Positions 42,451 to 52,366 of a DNA stretch of 64,000 nucleotides are shown piece by piece. This stretch comes from GWF2-38-69 sp965228125 (GTDB lineage: Bacteria; Verrucomicrobiota; Lentisphaeria; Victivallales; GWF2-38-69): positions 2,356,001 through 2,420,000 of the forward strand of contig OZ245791.1 in assembly GCA_965228125.1 (NCBI GenBank), in the 5' to 3' direction. The notes under the pieces were generated by a model that had not been told where the DNA came from, did not search any database, and worked only from the letters and a program-made list of their open reading frames with translations. The first letter of the stretch is position 1. Each line of letters opens with the position of its first letter. Position numbers and translations under genes: made by a program.

Positions 42451-43689
42451 ATGAACACAGTTAATCGCCTTACATGGTTGTCTTACCTGATTTTTATGTT
42501 CCTGGGATGTGAATTTATTTCTCAGGGAGTGCTTATATTATTTGTGTCAAAAACTTATGGAATAAGTCTTGCCCACGTGGGGTATCTGCTTTTTATTCCG
42601 TCTCTTATACAGGCGGTGGTGACATATTTTAACGGATATTTTTTAGAGAAGACTGACCTCAAACATCAGATACACATCGGGCTGGGCGCAATTTCCTTGA
42701 GCTTGATCTGTCTCATAAGCAGTTATTACCCTATTTTCCTAATAGGCCTCTTTGTACTTGGATTTGGGAATGGGATACTTATTTCAGTTCCTAACTATCT
42801 GATAGTTACTTTGCACAACGAAAATAAATTTCAAAAATTAAACATAATAAATTTCTTTTTCAGCGTAGGCGGAATTATCGGCCCGTTTTTACTTGGGCAG
42901 CTATTGGAGATAAGCTGTCCCTGGCAATTAGCTGTAGCCATATCTTTTGTTTTTCTGGGTTTGCTCTTTTGGCTTAATAAAGCTATAGAGTATTCGAAAT
43001 TTGCATCAGATGAACCAGAAGAAGAAGATGCAGAAAAGAAGATAACGTGGCATTTAAGCATTTACCTGATAGCGGCGGCTCTTTTTTTCTATGTTCTTTC
43101 TGAGTGTATTTTCTCCGCGTGGATAGTTTCGTATTTCAAAATTGTCTATAATTTTTCTATAGCCAAGGCCACTCTCGGGCTTACGATCTACTGGATGTTT
43201 ATCACCTTCGGGCGATTCGGGGCAGATAAAATCGGTAAATATATGAGGATTTACCAGTTTATACTCCTTTCGAGTTCTCTTGCTTTTTTGGCGTACCTGA
43301 TGATCTTCCTAAATAAAAACACCACTTTTGACCTGATTATGATAGCGTTGATGGGGCTTGGTTATGCAGGGCTTTACGCTTCCATCCTTTCCTATGGAAT
43401 AGACCAGCTCCCTTATAACTGCCCGAAACTTATGAGTTTTATGGTTTTGGCAGGAACCATCGGAGGAGTTCTGGCATTGCCGTTTTCAAGCTTCTTTGTA
43501 AACCGTTTTAGTATTTTAACAGCACTGGCGCTTGGGCTTGGGATCCTGTTTATGGTTATAGTATGCATTTATTTTACCATCAAAGACAAGAATAATCCTG
43601 TAAAGGATGAAAAAGGTTCAAAGAACTTAAAGAACGTTGTGAGAATTTCCCGTTTCTTCATTAGAAAATTCTGGCACAAAATAATTTAA
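42451..43689 (+). CDS. Major facilitator superfamily transporter
   Basis: 412 aa with 12 membrane segments in two halves, and a charged loop at about 185-200 (DEPEEEDAEKK). It starts at the ATG with GGAAG upstream; a TTG nine bases earlier is also possible. GLFVLGFGNGILIS and RFGADKIGKYMR resemble MFS loop motifs. It is similar in style to FucP/NarK-type or sugar MFS proteins, but the substrate is unknown. Divergent from arnB. Confidence 0.85.
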   Translation: MNTVNRLTWLSYLIFMFLGCEFISQGVLILFVSKTYGISLAHVGYLLFIPSLIQAVVTYFNGYFLEKTDLKHQIHIGLGAISLSLICLISSYYPIFLIGLFVLGFGNGILISVPNYLIVTLHNENKFQKLNIINFFFSVGGIIGPFLLGQLLEISCPWQLAVAISFVFLGLLFWLNKAIEYSKFASDEPEEEDAEKKITWHLSIYLIAAALFFYVLSECIFSAWIVSYFKIVYNFSIAKATLGLTIYWMFITFGRFGADKIGKYMRIYQFILLSSSLAFLAYLMIFLNKNTTFDLIMIALMGLGYAGLYASILSYGIDQLPYNCPKLMSFMVLAGTIGGVLALPFSSFFVNRFSILTALALGLGILFMVIVCIYFTIKDKNNPVKDEKGSKNLKNVVRISRFFIRKFWHKII

Positions 43690-43858
43690 TTATAATAAAG
43701 TTACATCTAACAAAAGACTTATTTGCGGGTATGTTATTTCGTTTTTAGCAAGAAACTCTAGGGAAATGACAGAGTTCCTCATCGGTAGTCGTGTCTCATT
43801 GTGTCGTGCTAGCGTTATCAATAACGATTATTAAACAATTCCAAGAATGGTTGTATCC

Positions 43859-45223
43859 ATGAGAGTCGCTTTAGTTGAACTTTCCAGCCGTGACCGCCTT
43901 AATATTTATGCGTTAATCAAGATGGCGAGGGGTATTCCTTTGTTGGCTGCTATTTTGAAACCGTTGGGGCACAGCGTCGATTGTTTCGTTGAAACTATTC
44001 AAAAAATCGATTGGAGAGAATTGCTTGACTATGATTTGGTCGGTTTCAGCATTATCTCCTGCACTGCCAATCCGACTTATGTTATGATCAAAGAGCTTAG
44101 AAAAGCGGGTTATAAGGGGAAGATTTTGGTTGGCGGCCCACATGCTACAGTTCTGCCTAATGAATCATTGGAAGCTGGTGCTGATGCGGTCGTCAGGCAC
44201 GAAGGCGATAAGACTTTTCCTGCTCTTCTTCAAGCGATAGAACTGAACAGTTGTTGGGAAAATGTTCTTGGTATTAGTTGGAAAACTCAGACTGATGTCT
44301 ATTTGCATAACCCAGATCGGGAGTTATTGACAAGAAAGGAGCTTTCTGATTTGCCGCTGCCCGCGTTTGAAACTATTCGGGGGCACCAAAAGATACACCA
44401 GCTTCCTCTGATGTTCAGCAGAGGCTGCCCGTATGATTGTGTTTTTTGCGCGGTGAGAAGCTTTTTTGGTACGTATCGTTTTACAACGGCCGATTCGCGC
44501 ATTCAGCAGCTTAGGACATTAAGAGATATATATCCTTGGTTTTGGGAAAACTGTACTATCTTTTTTGCCGATGATAATTTTTTTGGCACTCAAGAAAGCC
44601 AGCTTATAACCAAAGAGATGCTGAGACGTATGAAAGCAGAAAATCTTATACCGCCAAAGGGTTGGGTCTGCCAAATGCGGGTAGCTGATGCTGATTTGGG
44701 AAATGCTCAGTTATTGAAAAACGCCGGCTGTATTGTTGTTTGTCTAGGTATTGAGTCAATCGATGCCATCGCACTTAAATCTATACACAAAGGACAAACG
44801 CAAGAGGATATCCGTAAGGGACTGGCTAATCTGCATAGACAAGGCATTGATACATTGGCTATGACTATTGCCGGCATTGACACTGATACTTTCTGGTCGT
44901 TTTTCAGAGGAATTCGTAAATTACGCGAATGGGGCATTACCTATCTTCAAATCCTTGCGATGGTGCCATTGCCTGGTACAAAAATGACAAATCAGTTATT
45001 AGAGAAGAAAGTAAAATTTTCCCGTAACTATGACCACTACAACGGAATGCATGTTCTTATAAAACCCGCACGAATGTCCATGTTTAGCGTCTGGATGTCA
45101 GTTTATTTCGTGACTATCTGGTTTTACTTTTTTACTACTCACGGCCTAAAACTTTTCACAAAACGGTCTAAATATTATTTGAAGATGATGTTTATTATGT
45201 TTCGCCAAACCTACAAAATATAA
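43859..45223 (+). CDS. B12-binding-domain radical SAM protein
   Basis: 454 aa. The N-terminal cobalamin-binding-like Rossmann domain (about 1-140) has DLVGFSIISCTANP, KILVGGPHATVLPNE and VVRHEGDKTFPALL. The radical SAM core follows, with the 4Fe-4S motif CPYDCVFC (about 189-196) preceded by FSRG. The C-terminal part (about 390-450) contains hydrophobic stretches. The canonical DxHxxG base-off motif is not seen. Related to BchE/PhpK-like methyltransferases and cyclases; the reaction cannot be predicted. A start four codons upstream is possible. rsmH follows after 7 nt. Confidence 0.87.
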   Translation: MRVALVELSSRDRLNIYALIKMARGIPLLAAILKPLGHSVDCFVETIQKIDWRELLDYDLVGFSIISCTANPTYVMIKELRKAGYKGKILVGGPHATVLPNESLEAGADAVVRHEGDKTFPALLQAIELNSCWENVLGISWKTQTDVYLHNPDRELLTRKELSDLPLPAFETIRGHQKIHQLPLMFSRGCPYDCVFCAVRSFFGTYRFTTADSRIQQLRTLRDIYPWFWENCTIFFADDNFFGTQESQLITKEMLRRMKAENLIPPKGWVCQMRVADADLGNAQLLKNAGCIVVCLGIESIDAIALKSIHKGQTQEDIRKGLANLHRQGIDTLAMTIAGIDTDTFWSFFRGIRKLREWGITYLQILAMVPLPGTKMTNQLLEKKVKFSRNYDHYNGMHVLIKPARMSMFSVWMSVYFVTIWFYFFTTHGLKLFTKRSKYYLKMMFIMFRQTYKI

Positions 45224-45230
45224 GATACTT

Positions 45231-46274
45231 ATGACTGACAACGGCATTGTTAAAAAACGCAGAGTGCGGTACAAGGGGACGCATCCCCGGCATTTTGAAG
45301 AAAAATACAAGGAGTTGAACCCTCAACTTTATGCCGACGAAGTGAAGAAGGTCATAGATCACGGAAAAACCCCCGCAGGAATGCATCGCCCCATTCTTGT
45401 CAAAGAGGTTCTTGATGTTCTTGATCCAAAACCCGGGATGGTGGGACTTGATGCGACTCTTGGTTTTGGCGGGCATGCACAGGAGTTGTTGAGGTTAATT
45501 GTGCCAGGAGGGCGGCTTATTGGCATAGATGTAGATCCATTAGAGTTGCCCAGAGCTGAAGCTCGTTTGCGAAGACTTGGCTTTTCAGAGGATGTCCTAA
45601 TCGTTCGACGGATGAACTTTGCGGGTTTGCCTCAACTTTTGCCGGAAGCCGGCGGTGCATTTGATTTTGTGCTTGCAGATCTTGGCGTTTCGTCAATGCA
45701 GTTGGATAATCCGGCTCGGGGGTTTTCTTTTAAAATCAATGCTCAGTTGGATCTTCGCCTCAACCCTGGCAAGGGCCAAAGTGCATCGACACTCCTTAAG
45801 TCAATAACTCAGGAAGGATTGACAGAGCTCCTTATCTCAAATGCCGATGAACCCCACGCATCAACAATTGCAAAAGTGATATTTGACAATAAACATCAGA
45901 TTGATTCGACAAAACAATTGGCGGATATTATAGCTTTGGCTTTAAGGCGCCTTCCGGAAAAAACACGGAAAGATGAGACTAAAAAATCACTGCAGCGGAC
46001 ATTTCAGGCTTTGCGAATAGCGGTCAATGACGAGTTGACCGTGCTTGATCAGTTTCTCAGTCTGCTGCCAGGAAGTCTTAGAGCAGGCGGACGCATTGCA
46101 ATTCTAACATTTCATTCCGGCGAAGACCGCCGTGTGAAAAAGTCTTTTCTAGAAGGGTATCGTTCCGGCATCTACTCCAAAATTACCCGTGAAGTTATTC
46201 GGCCTTCGCCGGAGGAGCGCTATGCTAATCCAAGGGCGGCATGCGCAAAGCTCCGTTGGGCAGTAAAAAGTTAG
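45231..46274 (+). CDS. rsmH: 16S rRNA (cytosine1402-N4)-methyltransferase, extended form
   Basis: 347 aa. The SAM-binding motif is DATLGFGGHAQELL (about 80-93), followed by DVDPLELPRAE, VLADLGVSSMQLDNPARGFSF (positions about 147-167) and ILTFHSGEDRRVKKSF near the C-terminus. RsmH methylates N4 of C1402 in the ribosomal P site. A 50-residue N-terminal extension (RRVRYKGTHPRHFEEKYKEL) marks a distinct subfamily. It sits away from any cell-division (dcw) cluster and next to a radical SAM gene, which hints at a second copy or lateral origin. The ATG has no clear Shine-Dalgarno, so coupling to the upstream gene is likely. Confidence 0.92.
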   Translation: MTDNGIVKKRRVRYKGTHPRHFEEKYKELNPQLYADEVKKVIDHGKTPAGMHRPILVKEVLDVLDPKPGMVGLDATLGFGGHAQELLRLIVPGGRLIGIDVDPLELPRAEARLRRLGFSEDVLIVRRMNFAGLPQLLPEAGGAFDFVLADLGVSSMQLDNPARGFSFKINAQLDLRLNPGKGQSASTLLKSITQEGLTELLISNADEPHASTIAKVIFDNKHQIDSTKQLADIIALALRRLPEKTRKDETKKSLQRTFQALRIAVNDELTVLDQFLSLLPGSLRAGGRIAILTFHSGEDRRVKKSFLEGYRSGIYSKITREVIRPSPEERYANPRAACAKLRWAVKS

Positions 46275-46444
46275 TTCTTTGCAGAATTTTAGCCACAGCC
46301 TGTTAATCGCATCTAAATTTCAAGCAAGTCCATCTTTCTTTTAACAGCAAGGTCGCTTATACCGTCAGCTGCCCTATAATTCAGATAATATAGAGTCGGT
46401 ATTTAAACTAGAATAACCCCAAACAAGGTTAAAGGAGTTACAAA

Positions 46445-46558
46445 ATGGGCGACAAAGGCGGGAAAAAGAATATAAGCAAGAACCAGAAACAAGCTGCAAC
46501 CAAAAAAAATCAGGAAACCAAAAAAAAGCAGGATAAGCAGAAGAAGAAAACTCCTTAA
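46445..46558 (+). CDS. Tiny lysine-rich protein
   Basis: 37 aa, MGDKGGKKNISKNQKQAA and then alternating Lys/Gln/Thr, ending KKKTP. A textbook ribosome-binding site (AAAGGAG, 7-nt spacing) precedes the ATG. About 40% of the residues are Lys; it is probably disordered. Similar MGDKGGKK-type small proteins occur in several bacterial phyla, without known function. It could bind RNA or nucleic acid (inference). Confidence 0.75.
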   Translation: MGDKGGKKNISKNQKQAATKKNQETKKKQDKQKKKTP

Positions 46559-46622
46559 GTGTGCTAAGCTCTAGGACAAAGATAAAGAATCAATAGATGA
46601 GTGCGGATTATGGAGGGCGATG

Positions 46623-48206
46623 TCACATTCCTCTTGCTTGGACGAATGCGCGGTGGGCCATGAGATACTGTGCGTAACTCCATGTGTAGTTATGGGCAGA
46701 GGTTTGTTTTCCTGTGTTTCTGTCTATTTGTTCTGACATCATGTATGCCTTGCCTGATTGATTTTCTTCGCCTTTCATGAACTGGAAAATTAACTCCATC
46801 TGTTTGTTTCCCATTTCGGTATAGCCCGGTTTTTTGAGTTCATAAGCTAAAGTGTAATAGTATTGGGCAAGAGCTAAAGATGTGATAAACCAGGGATTGC
46901 CTTTGTTCAAAGGGTCATCCCAAGTGACCCCATTATAAATATCTCCCGGATAACGTCCTATAAGGTTGATTCCTTTTTGGCGATTTTTATTTACTCTGTA
47001 GGGATCTAATCCTTTTTCAGAGAAAGCCTCATCAGCAAGAAGCTTTGCTGTCCTTAAAACTTCCAGCGAAGCAGGAGAGAGATTTTTTTGTGATTCCTGA
47101 ATGACGGCATCGAATTTCCCGGCTATTAGTTTGTCTTTTGTAAGGCTTTTGTAAACCCAGGAATCCGGCAGCGAGTATTCGTACAAATTTCCAAGAAGAG
47201 AGCCAAGAATTATTGATGAATCCAGAGACATTCCCCTGTATTTGTCAAAGTCATTATTTTTGTACTTAGGAAGTACAGGGAATTTTAAATTGACGGGAAT
47301 ATCCGAGCCTTCGCAGTAGGCTTTGAATTTTTCTTTGCCATACGTAAACGTCTGGTAGTGTTCTACAGCAAGATATGAGATATTTTCCGCAGTTCCGATA
47401 TATTTGGATGCAAGGGAAAGGTTATCAAATTGGACAGAAAGAGCAGCCCCGGCAGTCAATGCCTTAATTTCTATCATCATTGTGAAAAAATTTAATGCTA
47501 CACAGGATTCCCATAGGCAATAACATTCTTCCCTGGAGTTATCTACTATGTAGGATAGGTTTTGGTTAATCAATCCTTTTCCGTTTGTGCCAAAGAGGTA
47601 TTTTTCAACGAAATTCCTATCAAGAACGATTCCGTTTACTTCTAAAGGTTTTTTTTGTGACATGATCAGGTTTGAAAATTCGGCGAAGAGCAATGCAGTA
47701 AAGGCGGGGCCGTCATTTTGCGGGTTCATCCAGTCTGTAACTCCTTCGCCCGAAAGATAGAATTTACCTATTCCCGGGTAGTATCCATCCTGCTTTGAAG
47801 CGTAATCAAAAAACTTTACATAGTTGAATAACATCTCTGTATATTTTTCTATGGTTTCTGTGTCGTTTGCAGAGAGAGCATTTTCGAGTTCGCCTTCAAT
47901 CGCCAGCATAGCTATACCTCCGTCTCTTTGCCAGAGGTATGTATAATTATCTCCATTAGTACATTCTCCTTCAATTTTCTTTTCATATGGAGCGGCTGCT
48001 ATACTTCCATTCAAAGCTTTTCTTTTGGTAGTATTTTCGGGGTAAACTGCTTCGGGGAAGGTGTTTGAATCCGAAGCAATATTTTCCTCCAGGTTAGCTT
48101 TTATATGCCAGATCACCTCATTGGAAAAGCACGGCATGTCAGACGGCATGGAAAAATAAGAGAAATTCAAAAATAGCAACAGCGTCAAAAGAAATATTTT
48201 TTTCAT
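46623..48206 (-). CDS. Exported GH15 glucoamylase-type glycoside hydrolase
   Basis: 527 aa. A signal peptide is followed by the (alpha/alpha)6 barrel. Signatures are YLWQRDGGIAMLAI (about 85-98), TDWMNPQNDGPAF (about 155), and CYCLWESCVALNF (about 230), which holds the general-acid Glu. YNGVTWDDPLNKGNPWF (about 425) and SEQIDRNTGKQTSAHNYTWS near the end hold the general-base Glu. The enzyme would release glucose from the ends of alpha-glucans in the periplasm or outside. An alternative start is three codons upstream. It follows the TRAP genes in the same operon by about 38 nt. Confidence 0.88.
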   Translation of the reverse strand: MKKIFLLTLLLFLNFSYFSMPSDMPCFSNEVIWHIKANLEENIASDSNTFPEAVYPENTTKRKALNGSIAAAPYEKKIEGECTNGDNYTYLWQRDGGIAMLAIEGELENALSANDTETIEKYTEMLFNYVKFFDYASKQDGYYPGIGKFYLSGEGVTDWMNPQNDGPAFTALLFAEFSNLIMSQKKPLEVNGIVLDRNFVEKYLFGTNGKGLINQNLSYIVDNSREECYCLWESCVALNFFTMMIEIKALTAGAALSVQFDNLSLASKYIGTAENISYLAVEHYQTFTYGKEKFKAYCEGSDIPVNLKFPVLPKYKNNDFDKYRGMSLDSSIILGSLLGNLYEYSLPDSWVYKSLTKDKLIAGKFDAVIQESQKNLSPASLEVLRTAKLLADEAFSEKGLDPYRVNKNRQKGINLIGRYPGDIYNGVTWDDPLNKGNPWFITSLALAQYYYTLAYELKKPGYTEMGNKQMELIFQFMKGEENQSGKAYMMSEQIDRNTGKQTSAHNYTWSYAQYLMAHRAFVQARGM

Positions 48207-48244
48207 CAGAACCATTCTTGTGAGTTAATGTTTAAATTGTGTAT

Positions 48245-50128
48245 TTATTTAAGTAATTCTAAAATGCCCAAACTGAGCCATGGTATATAAGTAACCAAAA
48301 GTACGACCATAAGAATGACTATTAAAAAGGGGAGGGCATATCTGGCAATACTCATTAATGGTTTATTAAACCGAAAGGCTGAAAGGAAGAGATTCATCCC
48401 GACGGGGGGTGTCAGATATCCCATCTGTAAATTGACTATGAAAATTATACCCAGATGAATGGGATTAACTCCGAAGGCATCCGCCATAGGCAAAATTAAA
48501 GGTACCACTATTATGATTGCAGAAAAAATATCCATGAAGCATCCGACAAGCAACAGCGCAAAGTTGAGAGCGAGTAAAAACTCCCATCTAGGCCATGACT
48601 GGTCAATAGCCCATTGTGCTGTAAGAGCAGGTATTTGGGCATCCACGAGATAACTTGTTAAGCCCATAGACACTCCAAGAACTATCAAAACTCCACCGAC
48701 AAGAACAGAGCATTTCACCAGTAATTCATACAATTTATAAAATCCTAAATCGCGATAAACCAACATTTCTATAAATAGCGTATAAACGACAGTTAGAGCC
48801 GCTGCTTCAACAATAGTGCAGAATCCTCCGAATATCCCAATAAGCGCTACCACAGGAATGAACAGTTCCCATTTGGCAAGCCATATAGACTTGAAGACTT
48901 CTTTAAGTTTAAATTTCTCGCAGGCATTGTTTTTTTTTCTGCCCTGCCACACGCACATTATGCAAATCGGCAATACCAGAAGTACCCCTGGTAAAAGTCC
49001 TGCTTTGAACATATCAAATATCGATACTTTGGCTATAACAGCGTAAAGAATTACCACTAAACTTGGCGGGAACAGCAAACCTATGCTTCCTGTGGCAGTC
49101 AACAAACCAACGGAAAATTTCTCACTTGAACCGCTGCTTAAAAGTACTGGCAGAAGTAAACCGCCGAGTGCCAGAATCGTAATTCCTGATGCTCCTGTAA
49201 AAGTTGTAAAAAAGGCACAAAGCAATGTAACAGCTACTGCTACGCCTCCAGGAAACCATCCAAAAAGAGAGTGGAACACCTTAACAAACCTTTCACTAGC
49301 TCTGCTTTCCGATAAAATAAAGCCCGCTAAAGTAAATAATGGGATAGTAGGAAATACAGGAGAGACGACTATGCGGTACATTTCAGTGGGGATAGCCGAT
49401 GTAGTTACTCCGTCTGACCAGAAAAGAAGGAGAGCTGCACCTCCAATAAATACAAATATCGGAGCGCCAAGAATTGCTGATATAATCAAAATGCTAAGCC
49501 CGACCCAGACAGAACCTGGTGGCGCTACTGGAAAGATTATTGATAGAATTATGACAGTAGGCAGGCTCAAAGCTATTAGCAATTTTGAGAGAATGCTTTT
49601 GTTTGAGAAGCGGAGAATAAAACCAATAGCCATAGCGCCAAACCCGATAGGCAAAATACTTTCAGCTATCCATTGAGGAATCAATCCTCCTATTTTTAAT
49701 GTTCCAGCCGATTGAAAAAGTCCAAAGGGTTCGAGCCAGTTAATAATAAAAGAGGGGAGCATATGACCAAGACTTTCAGGTATTGCAGGGGCCTCTGCGA
49801 CTACCAATTGAATGCTTGCTCCACATAGAGCCCAGCAGACAGAAGCAGCAATAAAGTATGACCAGAAAGCGGCGAAAATTTTCAAAGGGCCGGGAAGCCA
49901 GCCGTAAGAACCTACGATTTTGAGGTGTTTGTCATCGCGAACAGCAAGTATGCCTCCGAAAAGCCCTACCCATAAGGTCAGATGTTGAAGAAAATCTGTA
50001 GCGCCATTTATTCCAATGCCGAAAAGCTGTCGGCCTATGAGCTCTATACAAGGTATCAACGCCATCAATAGAAGAAGGAATGAGGCAAGAGAGTTTCCAA
50101 TCCAGTTGCTAATTCTAAATAGCTTCAA
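48245..50128 (-). CDS. TRAP transporter fused small and large permease subunits (DctQM)
   Basis: 627 aa. The first about 175 residues form the four-segment DctQ domain (GRQLFGIGINGATDFLQHLTLWVG). The rest is the 12-segment DctM domain (GVTTSAIPTEMYRIV, FTLAGFILSESRASERFV, GASGITILALGG and TPPVGMNLF). It moves substrate across the inner membrane with Na+. The binding protein gene ends 10 nt upstream. Confidence 0.93.
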   Translation of the reverse strand: MKLFRISNWIGNSLASFLLLLMALIPCIELIGRQLFGIGINGATDFLQHLTLWVGLFGGILAVRDDKHLKIVGSYGWLPGPLKIFAAFWSYFIAASVCWALCGASIQLVVAEAPAIPESLGHMLPSFIINWLEPFGLFQSAGTLKIGGLIPQWIAESILPIGFGAMAIGFILRFSNKSILSKLLIALSLPTVIILSIIFPVAPPGSVWVGLSILIISAILGAPIFVFIGGAALLLFWSDGVTTSAIPTEMYRIVVSPVFPTIPLFTLAGFILSESRASERFVKVFHSLFGWFPGGVAVAVTLLCAFFTTFTGASGITILALGGLLLPVLLSSGSSEKFSVGLLTATGSIGLLFPPSLVVILYAVIAKVSIFDMFKAGLLPGVLLVLPICIMCVWQGRKKNNACEKFKLKEVFKSIWLAKWELFIPVVALIGIFGGFCTIVEAAALTVVYTLFIEMLVYRDLGFYKLYELLVKCSVLVGGVLIVLGVSMGLTSYLVDAQIPALTAQWAIDQSWPRWEFLLALNFALLLVGCFMDIFSAIIIVVPLILPMADAFGVNPIHLGIIFIVNLQMGYLTPPVGMNLFLSAFRFNKPLMSIARYALPFLIVILMVVLLVTYIPWLSLGILELLK

Positions 50129-50138
50129 ACCGTATTCC

Positions 50139-51161
50139 TTAGTTATTGTCTTTGTTCTGTGCTCTATATTCTTTCAGCGCAGCTTGTACTTTGTCAAAGG
50201 ATTCTTTTGAAAAACGGCGTCCCATAAATACAGGCAAACCCACTTCGGTTATCATCTTTTCCCATTCAGCAGTAGCCTTAGGAGTCAAAGGATTGACTTT
50301 GAGGCCGTGCTTTTCCATCACCAGTATTGCATCGTTGTCAAGTTTTATGACACTTTCCCAGACTCTTGCACCGAATTTAGCCGCGCTTTTTTGAAGGGCC
50401 GGGCGTAATTTTTCGGGAATCTTTTCCCATGTTTTGCCAGTGATGACTATTACCCCCGGAAGAGGCTGCCACCGCAAAGCGCACATGTTAGGAGCTTGTG
50501 AATACCATTGGAAAGCCAAAGCTGCCTGTGGCGGAGAGGCAAAGGCAGTAACAAGCCCTGTTTGCAGACTTGTAAGAAGGTCAGTGACGCTCAGCGGGAC
50601 CGGATTAAACCCAGTTTTTTTGAGCAGTTCGAAATATATTGGCTCATTACCCCAGAAGAAGAGTTTTTGTTCTTTCATATCATCTGGAGTCGTAACAGGG
50701 TCTTTCGAGAAGAAATGAACCCATCCGGCGTTTGTCCAGCATAGGATTTTGAAACCTTTTTTGTAAATTTCGTCTTCATAAGAAGGCCCGACCTTGCTTA
50801 TGACAAACTTTAATTCATCATCTGTTTTTATGTTATCAGGAAAAGTTAGCGCGGTAATGTCTGAGCAAATATATGCTATTCCTGAAGTCGCCAGCGCCGC
50901 GCCCTGCATTTGTCCGATGCGCATTTTTCTTATCAGATCGGGGTCGTCGCCTGCGACTCCACCGGGATAAATCTGGATAACTATTTCTCCGTTGCTGATA
51001 TCTCTCCATTCCTGAGCCATTTCCATAAGGGCTTTGTGCCACTGAGAGCCATCAGGAGCGACAGTTCCGATTTTAATTACTTGGGTGAAAGCGTTATAAG
51101 AAAAAAGAAACAGAAAAAACGAAATAATCAGGAAAAGCTTTTTAGTTTGAACATTTATCAT
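50139..51161 (-). CDS. TRAP transporter substrate-binding protein (DctP type)
   Basis: 340 aa from the ATG that overlaps the TPR-lipoprotein stop (ATGA) and follows AGGAAG. A signal peptide (about 1-27) is followed by the DctP fold: IKIGTVAPDGSQWHKALMEM, GEIVIQIYPGGVAGDDPDLI and MRIGQMQGAAL. The usual arginine region is near NAGWVHFFSKDPV, then LSVTDLLTSLQTGLV and ALRWQPLPGVIVITG. The ligand is unknown. The group with an associated T protein includes candidate lipid- or glycoside-like ligands, but this is not settled. Confidence 0.92.
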   Translation of the reverse strand: MINVQTKKLFLIISFFLFLFSYNAFTQVIKIGTVAPDGSQWHKALMEMAQEWRDISNGEIVIQIYPGGVAGDDPDLIRKMRIGQMQGAALATSGIAYICSDITALTFPDNIKTDDELKFVISKVGPSYEDEIYKKGFKILCWTNAGWVHFFSKDPVTTPDDMKEQKLFFWGNEPIYFELLKKTGFNPVPLSVTDLLTSLQTGLVTAFASPPQAALAFQWYSQAPNMCALRWQPLPGVIVITGKTWEKIPEKLRPALQKSAAKFGARVWESVIKLDNDAILVMEKHGLKVNPLTPKATAEWEKMITEVGLPVFMGRRFSKESFDKVQAALKEYRAQNKDNN

Positions 51162-52105
51162 TCTTTTACTTCCTCGTAGTCCGCAAATAGCCTGGGGATT
51201 TGAGTTTTTAGCCATGCTGCTCTCTCCTGAGCTATTGTGTTATTAAGACGCCACTCTTTAACCTCATTTGGATCAACGGCCAACGCTTTATCAAGCATCT
51301 CATTAAATAATGCCAAATCCTGTTTCTTAACAGCTATCGATTCGGCGAAAATTACATAAGGATAAGCTTTTTTGCCGTTAGTATATGCAACAACTTTATC
51401 AAAGTGCATTCGGGCTTTTTCCATGCTTTCTTTGTTGCTGTTGGGTTGTTTAGCCTCGTAAGCAATAAAAAATTCATGAATAGCACCGTCATTGTAATAT
51501 TCATTGAGCTCCATGGCTCTGGACATCATGGCTACAGCGACGGGCATTTCTGCCATGTTTTCCATATCGCTTTTGTTTGCCACTATAGCTCCCATCCATC
51601 CGGCGGCTGCCCAATAAAGGGCGGGAACATCCTCAGCTGTCATTTTGGCAAGTGTTGTTTTAGTATCTGTTCGCACATTTTTGCTGAACCCAGGATATTT
51701 TGAGTCTAGAACAGACAAGGCATAGTCTCTGCCTCTAAGGCTTAAATTATAGGTTCTGTACCATAAGTGTTTTGATCTACTGTAATCGGAGTATTCTATC
51801 ATTTGAGCCTGTTGAGCAAGATCTCCATATGCATACTGTATATACCCATTTGCCAACGCCAACTGCAGATTTGCATTTGAAGGATCCTGTGCCAACATCA
51901 CTTCCATAGTCTTGAGTGCAAACGGCATTGAATCCCATATTAGTTCAGGGTCGTTGTCTGAAGTTATTACTAACATAGTATTTTTGCTGGAAAGTGTGCT
52001 TCCGATTTGTTTAACAGCGGCGTTACGCATCGTACTGCATCCGCTAAATACAATAAGGGTAATGATTCCAACTAAATAAACTTTTAGATTAAAATTGTAT
52101 TTCAT
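51158..52105 (-). CDS. TRAP-associated TPR lipoprotein (TatT-like T component)
   Basis: 315 aa lipoprotein (lipobox VFSGC, Cys23). TPR-like helical repeats run through the length: PELIWDSMPFALKTMEVMLA, ANLQLALANGYIQYAYGDLA and DVPALYWAAAGWMGAIVANK. This fits the TatT family of TPR-protein-associated TRAP transporters described in Treponema, where the T protein forms a trimer binding the P protein. Together with the DctP and DctQM genes directly downstream it makes a complete TPAT. Confidence 0.87.
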   Translation of the reverse strand: MKYNFNLKVYLVGIITLIVFSGCSTMRNAAVKQIGSTLSSKNTMLVITSDNDPELIWDSMPFALKTMEVMLAQDPSNANLQLALANGYIQYAYGDLAQQAQMIEYSDYSRSKHLWYRTYNLSLRGRDYALSVLDSKYPGFSKNVRTDTKTTLAKMTAEDVPALYWAAAGWMGAIVANKSDMENMAEMPVAVAMMSRAMELNEYYNDGAIHEFFIAYEAKQPNSNKESMEKARMHFDKVVAYTNGKKAYPYVIFAESIAVKKQDLALFNEMLDKALAVDPNEVKEWRLNNTIAQERAAWLKTQIPRLFADYEEVKE

Positions 52106-52366
52106 ATATTATTTTGAACTTTCTAGATTGCTAAACTTTAAGCTATATAATTATAGGCCTTTAAAATTCACTGGGCAACAATGTTTTACTATTGACTTAT
52201 AAAAAGAAATCTAATCAGAGAATTGTAAATAAAACTTTTTTCTATTTTGCTTATTATATAATGAGACATAACAACAATAACATGAAAGAGTGTAGCAATT
52301 ACGACTGTCGTCGGCCCGCTTGGCGTGTTGGAGAAAACTAATAGCAGTCCCAAGTCCGCCGGATGG
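52106..52366. other. Intergenic region, promoter side of the TRAP operon
   Basis: No convincing gene in 261 nt. A minus-strand TATAAT lies near 52255-52260 in a suitable place for the TRAP operon, but no clear -35 box was found. Confidence 0.4.
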
